Below are positions 22,886 through 32,193 of a DNA stretch of 58,269 nt, piece by piece. Position 1 is the stretch's first letter; each line of letters opens with the position of its first letter. The notes under the pieces are model-generated. The model searched no databases. It was not told the origin of the DNA and saw nothing but the letters and a program-made list of their open reading frames with translations. Both the position numbers and the translations under genes were made by a program. The stretch comes from Bacillus gaemokensis (GTDB lineage Bacteria > Bacillota > Bacilli > Bacillales > Bacillaceae_G): NCBI RefSeq assembly GCF_001590835.1, contig NZ_LTAQ01000067.1, positions 162,829 to 221,097 on the forward strand. Reading direction: 5' to 3'.

Positions 22886-24150
22886 TTCTTCACCTCACAC
22901 CAATCTAATAATGTACATGCAATGATTTTTGCTGCGGCAATCATTTTATCCACTTCAATATATTCATTTGGATAGTGAGCCACTTTCGTCTCTCCTGGTC
23001 CGAATACAATAGTTGGTATATCTGCAATTTGTGTAAATAAACCACCATCTGTTCCCCACGGAGATGCTTCTACAATTGGATTTCTCCCTTCAATTTCGAC
23101 AAAATTATCTTGGAGTGTTGCAATGAGTGCATGATTTTCATCTAATTCCCCTGGAACCCACCTTGCACCAAACCACTCTACTTCTACTGGATATTCGGCA
23201 AACCATGAATCAACATCTTTTAATTGCCCCACCCAATTCTCAAATTCTTCTTTTGCCGCCTCTATAGTCTCATTCGGCGCAATTCCACATCTTCCTTCTA
23301 AAATTAACGAATCTGGAACAGAACTTGGCCAGCTACCTCCTTCGATTTTCCCAATATTGATTGGAATTGGAATTGGAATACCTTTATATAATGGGTCTAT
23401 AATCCGCTCATTCCTCTTCTGCTCTAACTTTCTCAAATATTCAACGACAAGCATGCTTTTTTCAATTGCACTTACACCTTCGTACCTTGTGCCACCGTGA
23501 GCTGCCTTACCTTTCACATGTAAGCGAAACCACATTGAGCCTTGCTGCTTTGGGAAGAACTTCATGTTTGTCGGTTCTGGAATAATAACACCATCCGCCT
23601 TATACCCTCGTAAAATCGCTGCCAAAGAACCTGCTCCACCACTTTCCTCTTCTATTACACTTTGAAAATATATATCTCCTTTTAATTCAATATCCATTTC
23701 TACGATCGCTTCCATCGCTAGCATAAGTGCTACATTGCCGCCCTTCATATCAGTTGTGCCACGGCCATATATCCGATTTCCTATTTTCTCACCACTATAC
23801 GGGTGATGTTCCCATTGATTCACATCCCCTTCCGGTACAACATCAATGTGACCATTTAAAATCATCGATTTTCCATCGCCGTTTCCTTTTAACGTCGCAA
23901 CAACATTCGGACTATCCGAAAAATTTGTACGCGGGGATACAAAATAAGGATGATCTTTCATTTTAGTAAAAGAAGGTTCCCAAATATCGAGATCTAAACC
24001 CAATTCACGTAGTTTTTCTATGACAATTGCTTGTGCACCACTCTCATCACCCGATACACTCTTTTCTTGAATTAATCGTTTTAGGAGTTTTATACTTTCT
24101 CCTTGATGACTTTCAATATAATCACACACTTGTTTTTTTAATTGCTCCAT
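22882..24150 (-). CDS. yodQ: M20-family deacylase/peptidase (YodQ)
   Basis: This 422-residue ArgE/DapE-type metallohydrolase has zinc ligands in NGHIDVVP (His), GRGTTDMKGG (bridging Asp), and the catalytic Glu pair in EEESGG. A dimerisation domain lies at about 190-310 (HGGTRYEG, KIEGGSWPSSVPD). It removes an acyl group from an amino compound; beside the acetyltransferase it may remove the acetyl group at a later step of beta-lysine use. Start ATG 24150 with GAGGAG nine bases upstream. Third-last gene of the operon. Confidence 0.85.
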   Translation of the reverse strand: MEQLKKQVCDYIESHQGESIKLLKRLIQEKSVSGDESGAQAIVIEKLRELGLDLDIWEPSFTKMKDHPYFVSPRTNFSDSPNVVATLKGNGDGKSMILNGHIDVVPEGDVNQWEHHPYSGEKIGNRIYGRGTTDMKGGNVALMLAMEAIVEMDIELKGDIYFQSVIEEESGGAGSLAAILRGYKADGVIIPEPTNMKFFPKQQGSMWFRLHVKGKAAHGGTRYEGVSAIEKSMLVVEYLRKLEQKRNERIIDPLYKGIPIPIPINIGKIEGGSWPSSVPDSLILEGRCGIAPNETIEAAKEEFENWVGQLKDVDSWFAEYPVEVEWFGARWVPGELDENHALIATLQDNFVEIEGRNPIVEASPWGTDGGLFTQIADIPTIVFGPGETKVAHYPNEYIEVDKMIAAAKIIACTLLDWCEVKK

Positions 24151-24165
24151 ATTTGTTAGCTCCTC

Positions 24166-24828
24166 TCATTCAATTACAAGTAAACTAGGACTTACATGAA
24201 AAGATGCCTCCGTATGTTGTTTTATATCTTCTACTTTATAAGGACTCATTAACTCTTGCAGAACCAATCCTTCAGAAGTAACCTCCATTACAGCCATATC
24301 CGTAATGATTAAATCTACACATTTCTTTGATGTCAATGGAAGAGTGCATTCTGAAACAATCTTTGCATTTCCGTATTTATCAACGTGGTTCATTACAACA
24401 ACGACCCGCTTTGCTTTCTGCGCTAAATCCATTGCTCCGCCAATACCTGGAACACGTTTTCCTGGCACAATCCAATTTGCTAAATCGCCTTTTTCACTCA
24501 CTTGCAAGGAACCAAGTATTGTTATATCAAGTAAACCTTTTCGAATCATTCCAAATGCAGTGCAACTGTCAAAATAACTCGCTCCTGTAATGAGTGATGT
24601 CGGCAATCCAGCCGCGTTACATAAATTTTCATCTTCGCTTCCTTTACTTGGCGTTGGTCCCATTCCAACGATACCGTTTTCAGCCTGGAACATAACATGT
24701 ATATCTTCCGATAAATGATTAGGTACAAGAGAAGGAATACCTATACCTAAATTAACAATCATTCCATTTTGAATTTCTTTCGCAGCACGCCTTGCAATCT
24801 TGTCTCTCACTTCTACTCCCATACCCAT
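24166..24828 (-). CDS. yodR: CoA-transferase beta subunit (YodR)
   Basis: 220 residues, class I CoA-transferase beta chain. The catalytic Glu is in FQAENGIVG; GIGIPSLV and GGAMDLAQ are family motifs. With the alpha chain it should move CoA onto a keto acid or amino-keto acid of the lysine route, as in butyrate-acetoacetate CoA-transferase. Start overlaps the alpha gene end by 16 bases. Confidence 0.9.
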   Translation of the reverse strand: MGMGVEVRDKIARRAAKEIQNGMIVNLGIGIPSLVPNHLSEDIHVMFQAENGIVGMGPTPSKGSEDENLCNAAGLPTSLITGASYFDSCTAFGMIRKGLLDITILGSLQVSEKGDLANWIVPGKRVPGIGGAMDLAQKAKRVVVVMNHVDKYGNAKIVSECTLPLTSKKCVDLIITDMAVMEVTSEGLVLQELMSPYKVEDIKQHTEASFHVSPSLLVIE

Positions 24829-25511
24829 TTCCAGTTCACTCCTTCCGATGGTACAATATAATCTACAAAAACACCTGGAACAACAATTTCCTCCGGATCT
24901 AAACTTCCAAGCTGTACGATTTCTTCAGCTTCCACAATTGTAATATCTCCAGCCATCGCCACATGTGGATTCATATTACGAGCACTTTTATCAAACACAA
25001 GATTCCCAAACGGATCCGCTTTTTTTGCATATACAATTGATATCTCTGCGGTTAAAGCGGTTTCCACTAAATATGTTTTCCCATTCATTTCAACTGTTCG
25101 TTTTCCTTTTTCCACAATCGTATCCACGCCGACATCAACAAGAATCCCACCAAGTCCAACGCCCCCTGCACGAATCCGTTCAGCTAGCGTTCCCTGAGGG
25201 GAAAATTCGATTTGTAATCTTCCTTCATTTAACTGTCTTCCCGCATTTGGATTTGAACCAATATGAGAAGTAATTAATGATTTCACTCGCTCATTTGTCA
25301 CAAGACGACCAATTCCTACATTTGGAAAACCTGTGTCATTTCCGATTAAGTTTAAATTTGTAATGCCTTTCTCTACAATTGCCTGTATTAACGATGGAGG
25401 GGACCCGATCCCACCAAATCCACCAAACATTAATGTCATATCATCATGAAAAAACGAGATAACTTCATCAATTTCTTTTAATTTACCGAATGTATTTGTA
25501 ATAGTCGTCAT
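24813..25511 (-). CDS. yodS: CoA-transferase alpha subunit (YodS)
   Basis: 232 residues, with the CoA-binding Gly-rich stretch MFGGFGGIGSPPSLIQAIVE and FSPQGTLAERIRAGGVGLGG typical of the alpha chain. It overlaps the aminotransferase gene by four bases and the beta gene by 16, so the stoichiometric subunits are translationally coupled. Confidence 0.9.
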   Translation of the reverse strand: MTTITNTFGKLKEIDEVISFFHDDMTLMFGGFGGIGSPPSLIQAIVEKGITNLNLIGNDTGFPNVGIGRLVTNERVKSLITSHIGSNPNAGRQLNEGRLQIEFSPQGTLAERIRAGGVGLGGILVDVGVDTIVEKGKRTVEMNGKTYLVETALTAEISIVYAKKADPFGNLVFDKSARNMNPHVAMAGDITIVEAEEIVQLGSLDPEEIVVPGVFVDYIVPSEGVNWKWVWE

Positions 25512-26818
25512 GCGATACTATGCCCTCCTTTTTGCATCATCTCTTCCACGCTTTTCGCGAAAATTGCGAGTAATTCATCTAATTCGGAATATGTAGTTGT
25601 CATTGGTGGTGCAACAAGCAGTGCACTGTCCTCTTTTCCTGCTTGCCCTGAAACAGCTTGGTATAAGAGCAATCCATTTTTCGCCGCAACTGAAATGAGT
25701 TCAGACGCTTTTGTAAACGGTTGCAATTCTATTCCTACTAGGAATCCTTTTCCGCGCACATCAGCGATAATCGTCGATTGCTGTTGAACTTTCTGTAATC
25801 CTTTTATTAAATATTCTCCTTTTTCCGCTGTTTTTTCAGGTAAATTATGTCTTTCCATATATTCAATAACAGCTAATGCTGTTGCTGCCGATAATGGATT
25901 TGCACTTAACGTATGCCCACTCATGACAGAACGTGACCCTCGTAAAATAGGTTCCATCACCCGGTCACTTACAACTGTTGCTGCCATCGGTGTATAACCT
26001 GCACCTAGGCCTTTTCCAAGCGTCATTATATCCGGCTCCACGCCCCAGTGCTCCATCGCAAACCATGCACCCGTACGCCCAAGGCCTGTCATAACTTCAT
26101 CGGCAATAAATAAAATATCGTAATGACTACAAATATCTTTGATCACTTTATAATATTCTTTCGGTGGTACAACCGCACCGCCTGCTGCACCAATAATTGG
26201 TTCCGCTATAAAAGCCGCAATATGTTCTGCACCAATTCGCTCAATTGCTCGTTCTAACTCCGTCGCACAAGAAAGCTGACACGTTGGATACACCTTCTGC
26301 ACAGGGCACCTAAAACAATACGGCGCTGGTACCGTTGGATAATCTTCTAAAATCGACACAAATCGTTGCCGGCGTAATGGATGACCCGACATTGATAAAG
26401 CTCCCATCGTAATACCGTGATAACTCATCCAGCGCGACAAAATTTTGTGTTTCCCTTGAATACCTCGCTCTTGAAAATGTTGAATTGCAATTTTCATAGC
26501 TGTTTCATTCGCTTCTGTACCGCTGTTCACAAAAAAACTCCAGTTCAAATCTCCTACACTTAAATCACTTAACTTCTTTGCTAAATTCTCTGCTGGTTCA
26601 CTCGTAAACTGCGAGCGATACACAAAAGCAATCTCCTCTGCCTGCTTTTTAATCACTTCCGCAATCTCCGTTACGCCATGTCCGATACCCGCCGTAATTG
26701 CTCCGGACGAACCATCAAAATATTTATTACCATTTTGATCATATAAATACACACCTTTTCCATGCGAAATCATTGGATACGGCTGACCAACAAGTGGCTT
26801 AATTAAGTAATCGCGCAT
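25508..26818 (-). CDS. yodT: Class III aminotransferase (YodT)
   Basis: 436 residues from ATG 26818 (GGGGGAG six bases upstream; the 20 residues further upstream lack a ribosome site). PLP fold: SGTEANETA, DEVMTGLGRTG, and the Schiff-base Lys in MTLGKGLGAGY; a CPVQKVYPTCQLSC insert at about 170. It removes the amino group of a beta-lysine derivative, with pyruvate or 2-oxoglutarate as acceptor. First gene of yodTSRQP. Upstream I see only a weak SigE-like pair (GTCAATT 26861-26867, ATACAAAT 26839-26846, 14 apart), in line with mother-cell expression known for this operon in B. subtilis. Confidence 0.9.
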   Translation of the reverse strand: MRDYLIKPLVGQPYPMISHGKGVYLYDQNGNKYFDGSSGAITAGIGHGVTEIAEVIKKQAEEIAFVYRSQFTSEPAENLAKKLSDLSVGDLNWSFFVNSGTEANETAMKIAIQHFQERGIQGKHKILSRWMSYHGITMGALSMSGHPLRRQRFVSILEDYPTVPAPYCFRCPVQKVYPTCQLSCATELERAIERIGAEHIAAFIAEPIIGAAGGAVVPPKEYYKVIKDICSHYDILFIADEVMTGLGRTGAWFAMEHWGVEPDIMTLGKGLGAGYTPMAATVVSDRVMEPILRGSRSVMSGHTLSANPLSAATALAVIEYMERHNLPEKTAEKGEYLIKGLQKVQQQSTIIADVRGKGFLVGIELQPFTKASELISVAAKNGLLLYQAVSGQAGKEDSALLVAPPMTTTYSELDELLAIFAKSVEEMMQKGGHSIA

Positions 26819-26879
26819 AGCGCTCCCCCATTTCTCCAATTTGTATATATATATGAAGAAAATTGACGTTTCTTTCATA

Positions 26880-27224
26880 AAAAAGAATCCTCTGCAAGCG
26901 CAGTGAATTTATCAAAAAACTATTATAAAATATACAAATGAGTGCTAAAAATCAAAATAAAAAAAGAAAATTCAGAAATATAAACAGAGACTCCCCTCTC
27001 TTACTACTTAAACAATCCTCCCTCCATAAAAAAATAAACCTAAAAATATACGAACTAATTATTTTCTTACCATAATATCAGCCTCTCTCAATTGCTGACA
27101 TTGTGTAAACTTCGACGGAACTCCTGTTAATCTCCTTCCTATTCGTCTACTTTACACTTCATACTTTTAAACAAAATTAGACAAATTTCTCACTATTCTT
27201 CTATGTAGTAAACATCAAACTATC
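26880..27224. other. Intergenic region upstream of the yodT operon
   Basis: AT-rich; besides the weak SigE-like promoter no gene, riboswitch or hairpin is recognised. It ends in dispersed-repeat copy 2. Confidence 0.5.
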
Positions 27225-27262
27225 TATAAAGTGAAACTTTAATCAGCGGGGGTTTTCTTCTA
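27225..27262. repeat. Dispersed repeat, copy 2 (partial)
   Basis: tataaagtgaaactttaatc then agcgggggttttcttct; identical over most of its length to the copy at 35929. Confidence 0.65.
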
Positions 27263-27302
27263 AAAAAAAGAACCGATTAACCATATTAACCAGTTCGGTA
27301 TG
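27258..27302 (-). terminator. Terminator of the YjcZ-type gene
   Basis: On the minus strand an imperfect stem GAACTGGTTAA / TTAATCGGTTC ends in eight T residues. Confidence 0.75.
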
Positions 27303-27319
27303 ACGCTCTTTATCAATGA

Positions 27320-27457
27320 TTAACGCACCCAACATGCTCCAATGATGATTAATAATATAAATAGGACGACTAATAATGCAAATCCAGCACCTGTTCCACA
27401 ACTTCCACCACCATAACCATATCCGCAATAACTACCGGGATATCCGTATCCCCACAT
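27320..27457 (-). CDS. YjcZ-family sporulation peptide
   Basis: 45 residues starting [20 protein letters not shown], then one hydrophobic helix ([20 protein letters not shown]). A Gly/Tyr/Cys-rich head with a C-terminal membrane helix is the signature of the YjcZ / spore-associated peptide family. The best start is ATG 27457; GGAGGG lies rather far (14 bases) upstream, so an upstream GTG or ATG is possible. Confidence 0.8.
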   Translation of the reverse strand: MWGYGYPGSYCGYGYGGGSCGTGAGFALLVVLFILLIIIGACWVR

Positions 27458-27549
27458 CGTTTGGCCCACTCCCTCCATAATATTAGAAATCGGTTTCCTT
27501 TATAAATTATGTAGGACAACCCTCATTTTGTATGTGTGTTTGCCTAAAA

Positions 27550-27757
27550 ATCACAAAATCCTTAGTTTAACTAGAGATTTTTTAGCTTACATTGGATAAC
27601 GCAACTTGTATGTGTGTAAAATTTGTGATATCAAATAAACCATCTGTTGACAGTTTAATATTGAGGACGACATGTAAAGATTGGAAAGATAACGTTAAAA
27701 ACGGGTTAAACATCGTTGTCACTCCGAGCATTCTTCAAACATTAACCCCGCAATATT
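27550..27757 (+). ncRNA. Possible small RNA upstream of an orphan terminator
   Basis: No credible coding frame is present, yet the stretch ends in a very strong terminator (27758-27802). TTGACA (27644-27649) could be a -35, but no good -10 follows. Only the orphan terminator supports this. Confidence 0.2.
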
Positions 27758-27804
27758 CAAACACCTCTCCATTATGGCTATTATCCATAATGGAGAGGTG
27801 TTTT
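27758..27804 (+). terminator. Strong terminator hairpin
   Basis: 17-base near-perfect arms (acacctctccattatgg and its complement), 7-base loop, TTTTCT after it. The T-run is better on the + strand. Confidence 0.75.
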
Positions 27805-27914
27805 CTAATTAATTTTTATTAGTTCACCCGTTGTTTTTTAGAAAAGCAAGTTTTTTTGCATAATACCTTTTCCAAGATGCATATAGTTGTAGTGATGATA
27901 AAGGAGGAATGTTC

Positions 27915-28664
27915 ATGGCTCAATCCGAAATTGAAAAATATGGACAAGAAGCAGCCCTATATGAACAACTTGCCCGCTACTATCAATATACAAATCCTAA
28001 AAAACATATGGAATTATATATGAAATATCATACCGCAATGACAAAGCTTGTACATGCATATGAGAAACGTGAGTCTCAAGAAGCAACGTTACCATCTTAT
28101 ATGAGAATTTTTCATGTATCCCCAAATACACCAGCTATTGATATTTTAGTAAATGGACAAAAGGTAATTAAAAATATTTCATTTAAACAATTTAGTCCTT
28201 ATTTATCTTTAACACAAGGACAATACCGAATTGATATTGTTCCTGTTGGTAATGAAAAACCTATCTTTTCTGCACTTGTTCCCATGATGGGAAATCATTC
28301 TTATACTCTTGCAACAATCGGTAACGAGATGCATATACAGTTGCAACCAATACTTGATAATACCCATTTACCAGCTGGTCAAGCGAAAATAAGATTTGCA
28401 CACTTTTCACCAGACACCCCTGTCGTTAACGTTTCTTTAAAAGACGGTGATCATTTATTCGAAAATGTGCTCTTTAAACAAATAACAGATTATTTACAAG
28501 TGAGCCCAGGTACGGCCGACATTGAAATCTCACTTGCTGATACAAAGAAAAACCTTGTCACAATTCCAAAAGTAAAAGTTGAAGCAAATACAATTTATAC
28601 AATTGCTATTTTAGGGTATTCCACTCAATCTCCCAAAATAGAAGCAGTAGTACTTACAAATTAA
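27915..28664 (+). CDS. DUF4397-domain protein
   Basis: 249 residues. A charged, Tyr-rich helical start (1-55) is followed by two DUF4397 repeats: MRIFHVSPNTPAIDILVNGQ (about 60-150) and IRFAHFSPDTPVVNVSLKDG (about 160-245). These beta-sandwich repeats occur in envelope-associated proteins; function unknown. There is no signal peptide, which is unusual for the family. ATG 27915 is seven bases after AGGAGG; ATG 27909 overlaps it. Confidence 0.85.
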   Translation: MAQSEIEKYGQEAALYEQLARYYQYTNPKKHMELYMKYHTAMTKLVHAYEKRESQEATLPSYMRIFHVSPNTPAIDILVNGQKVIKNISFKQFSPYLSLTQGQYRIDIVPVGNEKPIFSALVPMMGNHSYTLATIGNEMHIQLQPILDNTHLPAGQAKIRFAHFSPDTPVVNVSLKDGDHLFENVLFKQITDYLQVSPGTADIEISLADTKKNLVTIPKVKVEANTIYTIAILGYSTQSPKIEAVVLTN

Positions 28665-28704
28665 AAAGTCTACACCATCCCCTTGGTGTAGACTTTTTAA
28701 TTTA
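28664..28704. terminator. Bidirectional terminator
   Basis: Arms aaaaagtctacacc and ggtgtagactttttaa with an 8-base loop, between convergent genes. Confidence 0.9.
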
Positions 28705-29835
28705 TTTTTGAAATACAATATGAAATTCCGTCCATTCTAAAGTGGATTGACACGTAATTGATCCATTGTGTTTTTCAACAATTTGTTTACATACAAACAA
28801 ACCAATACCTGTTCCTAATTTTTTTGTAGTAACAAACGGCTCGAAAATAGTTTCAACACTTTCGGCTGGAATCATTGGTCCATTATTTTTAATTACAATA
28901 TGGATTTTGTCTTTATCTTCACATACATCGATAATAATTTTACGATTTTCTTTAATTGCTTCAAGAGCATCTATTGAGTTCATTAAAATATTTAGAAAAA
29001 CTTGTCTTACCTCACTACGATACCCATCCAATGGAATAGGATAAGGTAAATTTTTTTCAATCGAAACATTTGAATTAACTAGGCTTGGGTATAAGAAATG
29101 AATAATATCATGAAACAAATCATTTAACCAAAATCGTTCAGATTCATTCCACATTTCTTTTTTTGAAACAAGTAAAAATTGTGAAATACGAAAATTTAAT
29201 TGATCCAATTCATGTGAAATGATATCCAAATATGCTAAATTAGGATGATCCGATTTCAATAATTTCACAAACCCCATAATAGAGGTTAATGGATTTCGAA
29301 ACTCATGCACAAAACTCGCTGACATTTGACCTAAAATTGTCAATCTTTCTTTATGTGTTTCATTTATATATTGCTGTTTTTCCTCTAGATTTCTCGATAT
29401 AATTTCCGAATATTTTAAAACTGTATAATAAATTAATCTGTCAAAACAAGTATGTATTTTCGTCATAATTGGTTTTAGCTCACGAGCTTTAACATCTAAT
29501 TCGCACATTGCTTCAAATAGTTCGTTTCTTCCTACATTGGCGTTATAGACAAAATCACCAATATTTGCATCTGCCCCTGCCCGTTCAATTGCAATTTTCT
29601 CACATAACGGCTGTAAATATACTATATCCTTATCGTCCATAACAAGTTCAATGATTAACTCTAATAAGTTCTCTCCATTTTGAGCTACTTCTTGCTTAAA
29701 AGGATCTTTTTCAGAAATTATCATTTTGTTTTTCCAGTTCTCTACGAATTGGTGCCTGTTGTTATTCAGGTGCGAACAAAATACTTCTTTAATATCCTTA
29801 TCGATTGGAAAAACCCCCATTCCCTCCATTTCCAC
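28702..29835 (-). CDS. Soluble sporulation-type sensor histidine kinase (BA2291-like)
   Basis: About 377 residues, no membrane helix. A helical N-terminal sensor domain (about 10-160, with ERAGADANIGDFVY) leads to the H-box FVHEFRNPLTSIMGFVKLL (phospho-His about 183), N-box NILMNSIDALEAI and G-box KLGTGIGLFVCKQI. No receiver gene is next to it, as expected for kinases feeding the Spo0F phosphorelay. Its place a few genes before the kam locus fits the B. anthracis sporulation kinase BA2291, whose sensor domain is related to pXO1-118 and pXO2-61; that is from memory. Start uncertain between GTG 29835 and ATG 29820, because GGAGGG lies inside the reading frame. Confidence 0.85.
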   Translation of the reverse strand: MEMEGMGVFPIDKDIKEVFCSHLNNNRHQFVENWKNKMIISEKDPFKQEVAQNGENLLELIIELVMDDKDIVYLQPLCEKIAIERAGADANIGDFVYNANVGRNELFEAMCELDVKARELKPIMTKIHTCFDRLIYYTVLKYSEIISRNLEEKQQYINETHKERLTILGQMSASFVHEFRNPLTSIMGFVKLLKSDHPNLAYLDIISHELDQLNFRISQFLLVSKKEMWNESERFWLNDLFHDIIHFLYPSLVNSNVSIEKNLPYPIPLDGYRSEVRQVFLNILMNSIDALEAIKENRKIIIDVCEDKDKIHIVIKNNGPMIPAESVETIFEPFVTTKKLGTGIGLFVCKQIVEKHNGSITCQSTLEWTEFHIVFQK

Positions 29836-30009
29836 GCGTAAAATACCCTATATATTTTGAATATTAACACAAAAAAATCGTTTCGTTAAGAGATTATTGT
29901 CACATTTTGTTAATTTCTGTTGATAAAATTGATTTTATTTTTTGTAGCGTGATTTTGGACAATTTACCTCTCACTAATAAGCGGTTTCTTTTCTTTCAAA
30001 TGACTTTTT

Positions 30010-30038
30010 TTGCATACTTTTCAATTCTTGCGTACAAT
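30010..30038 (+). promoter_or_regulatory. SigA promoter of yueI
   Basis: TTGCAT (30010-30015), 17 bases, TACAAT (30033-30038), 24 bases before ATG 30062. Confidence 0.65.
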
Positions 30039-30061
30039 AAGAATTGAAAGGTGTGAAAAAA

Positions 30062-30454
30062 ATGGTAAATAAAAATGTGGAAGATTATCTCCAAGAAGGC
30101 ATTCATGGCCAAAAGCAAAACAAACCAGAAGAGCGTAATATGTATTTAAGCACATTACGTGAGCGCGTAGAAATCGCTTTATCAATCGGTCAGGTGATGC
30201 AAAGTAATGTTTATACAGAAGTAGCAAATAACATGCGCCCTTCTCAATCATTACAGCTATATGTAAACGGCAGCATCGCTTACCCACATTTATCAAAATA
30301 CATTAAACTAGCAAATGAAAAAAATGTACCATTTACAATTGTCCAAAATAAAGGTACACATACACCAATTGGTTTAGTTCTAGCGCATAGTACAGCTATC
30401 GATAAAGAACAAATCTATGTTGAAGATGCTATATTTAAACAAGAAATGAAGTAA
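30062..30454 (+). CDS. yueI: YueI-family protein
   Basis: 130 residues, DUF1694 (YueI). The conserved NMYLSTLRERVEIALSIGQV region is followed by LQLYVNGSIAYPHLSKYIKL and a TPIGLVLA motif. Cytoplasmic alpha/beta protein of unknown function, common in Firmicutes. ATG 30062 is eight bases after AAAGGTG; the earlier TTG lacks a ribosome site. Followed by a long copy of the dispersed repeat. Confidence 0.85.
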   Translation: MVNKNVEDYLQEGIHGQKQNKPEERNMYLSTLRERVEIALSIGQVMQSNVYTEVANNMRPSQSLQLYVNGSIAYPHLSKYIKLANEKNVPFTIVQNKGTHTPIGLVLAHSTAIDKEQIYVEDAIFKQEMK

Positions 30455-30462
30455 CACACTAT

Positions 30463-30557
30463 ACAGTGAAACTTGAATCGGTGGGGTTAAATTCTTTACT
30501 AATCAGGCTTTTATGAGCAGTAATCCCAACCTAATTTCCGGGTAGAGTATGATTGCT
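30463..30557. repeat. Dispersed repeat, copy 3 (long)
   Basis: acagtgaaacttgaatcggt at one end, ccaacctaatttccgggtag and agtatgattgc at the other; both halves resemble copy 1. Confidence 0.55.
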
Positions 30558-30574
30558 TATAAATAGCGAGATAA

Positions 30575-30620
30575 ACAAAACGTATACTTCTCCAAAGGAG
30601 AAGTGTACGTTTTGTTTTAT
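30575..30620. terminator. Terminator of the aldehyde dehydrogenase gene
   Basis: Long stem acaaaacgta-acttctcc / ggagaagt-tacgttttgt (30575-30593, 30597-30615), 3-base loop; bidirectional. Confidence 0.85.
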
Positions 30621-32045
30621 TTATTTTTTTATACAGATGAGTTTCATTTCTGTCATTTCTTCAATTGCATATTTAATTCCTTCACGACCTGTACCACTTT
30701 CTTTAACACCACCATACGGCATATGATCCACTCTAAATGTTGGAATGTCATTAATCATGACACCCCCTACTTCTAATTCATCAATGGCACGCATTGCTTT
30801 CGTTAAATCGTTTGTAAATACACCAGCCTGCAAACCATAACGTGAGTTATTTACCTTCTCTACCGCTTCATCAAAAGTACGGAATGCATTTACAGTCATT
30901 ACTGGTCCAAATACTTCTTGGCACTGCAGAGAAACATGCTCTGGAACATCTTTTAATACAGTCGGTTCAAAAATACGTGCATCACGTTTTTTACCACCAT
31001 ATAAAACAGTTGCTCCTTCTTTTACCGCTTCTTGTACCCATGAATCAATTCGATCAACATCCTTCTTGGAAATAAGGGCAGAAACATCTGTCTCTTCCTG
31101 AAGCGGGTCACCCACTATAACTTTTTCCATCGCCTTCGTTAGCTTTTTAGCGAATTCTTCTATTTTATTTTCATGAACAAAAACACGTTGTACAGAAATA
31201 CATACTTGTCCGTTATTTACAAAAGCTCCCCATTTCACGCGCTCAATGACTTCCTCTGTTAATTCTACATTTTCATCAATCACTACTGCCGCATTTGAAC
31301 CTAGCTCTAATGTAACACGTTTTAATCCCGCTTTTGCTTTAATACCAATTCCTACCTGTGGGCTTCCTGTAAACGTAATTGAAGCAACGCGATCATCTGT
31401 TACTAATGCTTCACCAACAATCGAACCATGACCAGATACTATATTAAACGCTCCTTTTGGTAATCCTGCTTCTTCAAACAGTTCAACAAGCGCATAGGAA
31501 GAAAGCGGCGTTTGATCAGCTGGCTTTAATACGACTGTATTACCTGCAGCGATTGCAGGTCCAACTTTATGCGCAACTAAATTAAGTGGGAAATTAAATG
31601 GTGTTATCGCCCCAATCACACCGATTGGTTTTCGAACTGTGTAAGCGATTCGGCCATCAGCCCCTGGCGCTGCATCTAGTGGCAAAGTCTCACCATATAT
31701 ACGCTTTGCCTCTTCTGCTGCAAACTTATATGTTTGCACTGTACGATCCACTTCACCTCTTGCCGCACGAATTGGCTTTGCGGCTTCTTTTGCAATAATC
31801 TCTGCAAATTCTTCTCTTCTCTCATCCATTTTTTGAGCAACTTTTTCTAGAATGGACGCGCGATCATACGCAGATAGCTTTTCCATCTCTTTCGTCGCTT
31901 TTTTTGCTGCAGTTATCGCTCTTTGAACATCTTCCTCTGTCCCTTGCGCAATTTCTGCTAATACATCCTCTGAATATGGTGCATACAACGTTTTATACAC
32001 CTCTACTTCTTGCCATGCACCGTTTATATATAAATGTTTTTTCAT
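30621..32045 (-). CDS. NAD(P)-dependent aldehyde dehydrogenase
   Basis: 474 residues. Rossmann motif FTGSPQVG, catalytic Glu in LELGSNAAVV and catalytic Cys in FVNNGQVCISVQR, then EVFGPV near the C-terminus. The LELGSNAA form (where most members have LELGGK) puts it with lactaldehyde / phosphonoacetaldehyde-type enzymes, so a small hydroxy- or phospho-aldehyde is a reasonable substrate; this is not proven. ATG 32045 is seven bases after GAGGAG; the 18 codons before it are not supported. Confidence 0.85.
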   Translation of the reverse strand: MKKHLYINGAWQEVEVYKTLYAPYSEDVLAEIAQGTEEDVQRAITAAKKATKEMEKLSAYDRASILEKVAQKMDERREEFAEIIAKEAAKPIRAARGEVDRTVQTYKFAAEEAKRIYGETLPLDAAPGADGRIAYTVRKPIGVIGAITPFNFPLNLVAHKVGPAIAAGNTVVLKPADQTPLSSYALVELFEEAGLPKGAFNIVSGHGSIVGEALVTDDRVASITFTGSPQVGIGIKAKAGLKRVTLELGSNAAVVIDENVELTEEVIERVKWGAFVNNGQVCISVQRVFVHENKIEEFAKKLTKAMEKVIVGDPLQEETDVSALISKKDVDRIDSWVQEAVKEGATVLYGGKKRDARIFEPTVLKDVPEHVSLQCQEVFGPVMTVNAFRTFDEAVEKVNNSRYGLQAGVFTNDLTKAMRAIDELEVGGVMINDIPTFRVDHMPYGGVKESGTGREGIKYAIEEMTEMKLICIKK

Positions 32046-32165
32046 ATCATATCTCCTCTCAAATTTATGTAAAGTACAATTTTCAAACAAATAATTCACC
32101 TAGTGAAAGGTCTGACTTGTCTCATTGTAACACGGTCTCTTACTATGCAAAAAATATTTTGCTCA

Positions 32166-32193
32166 CTAAAAAAACTCTGCTAAATGCAGAGCC
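32166..32193 (-). terminator. Terminator of the CNNM transporter gene
   Basis: Stem GGCTCTGC / GCAGAG around ATTTA, followed by TTTTTTTAG on the minus strand. Confidence 0.85.

Noticed and set aside
27592-27822. Coding frame from TTG 27592
   Set aside because: No ribosome site and it runs through a strong terminator hairpin.
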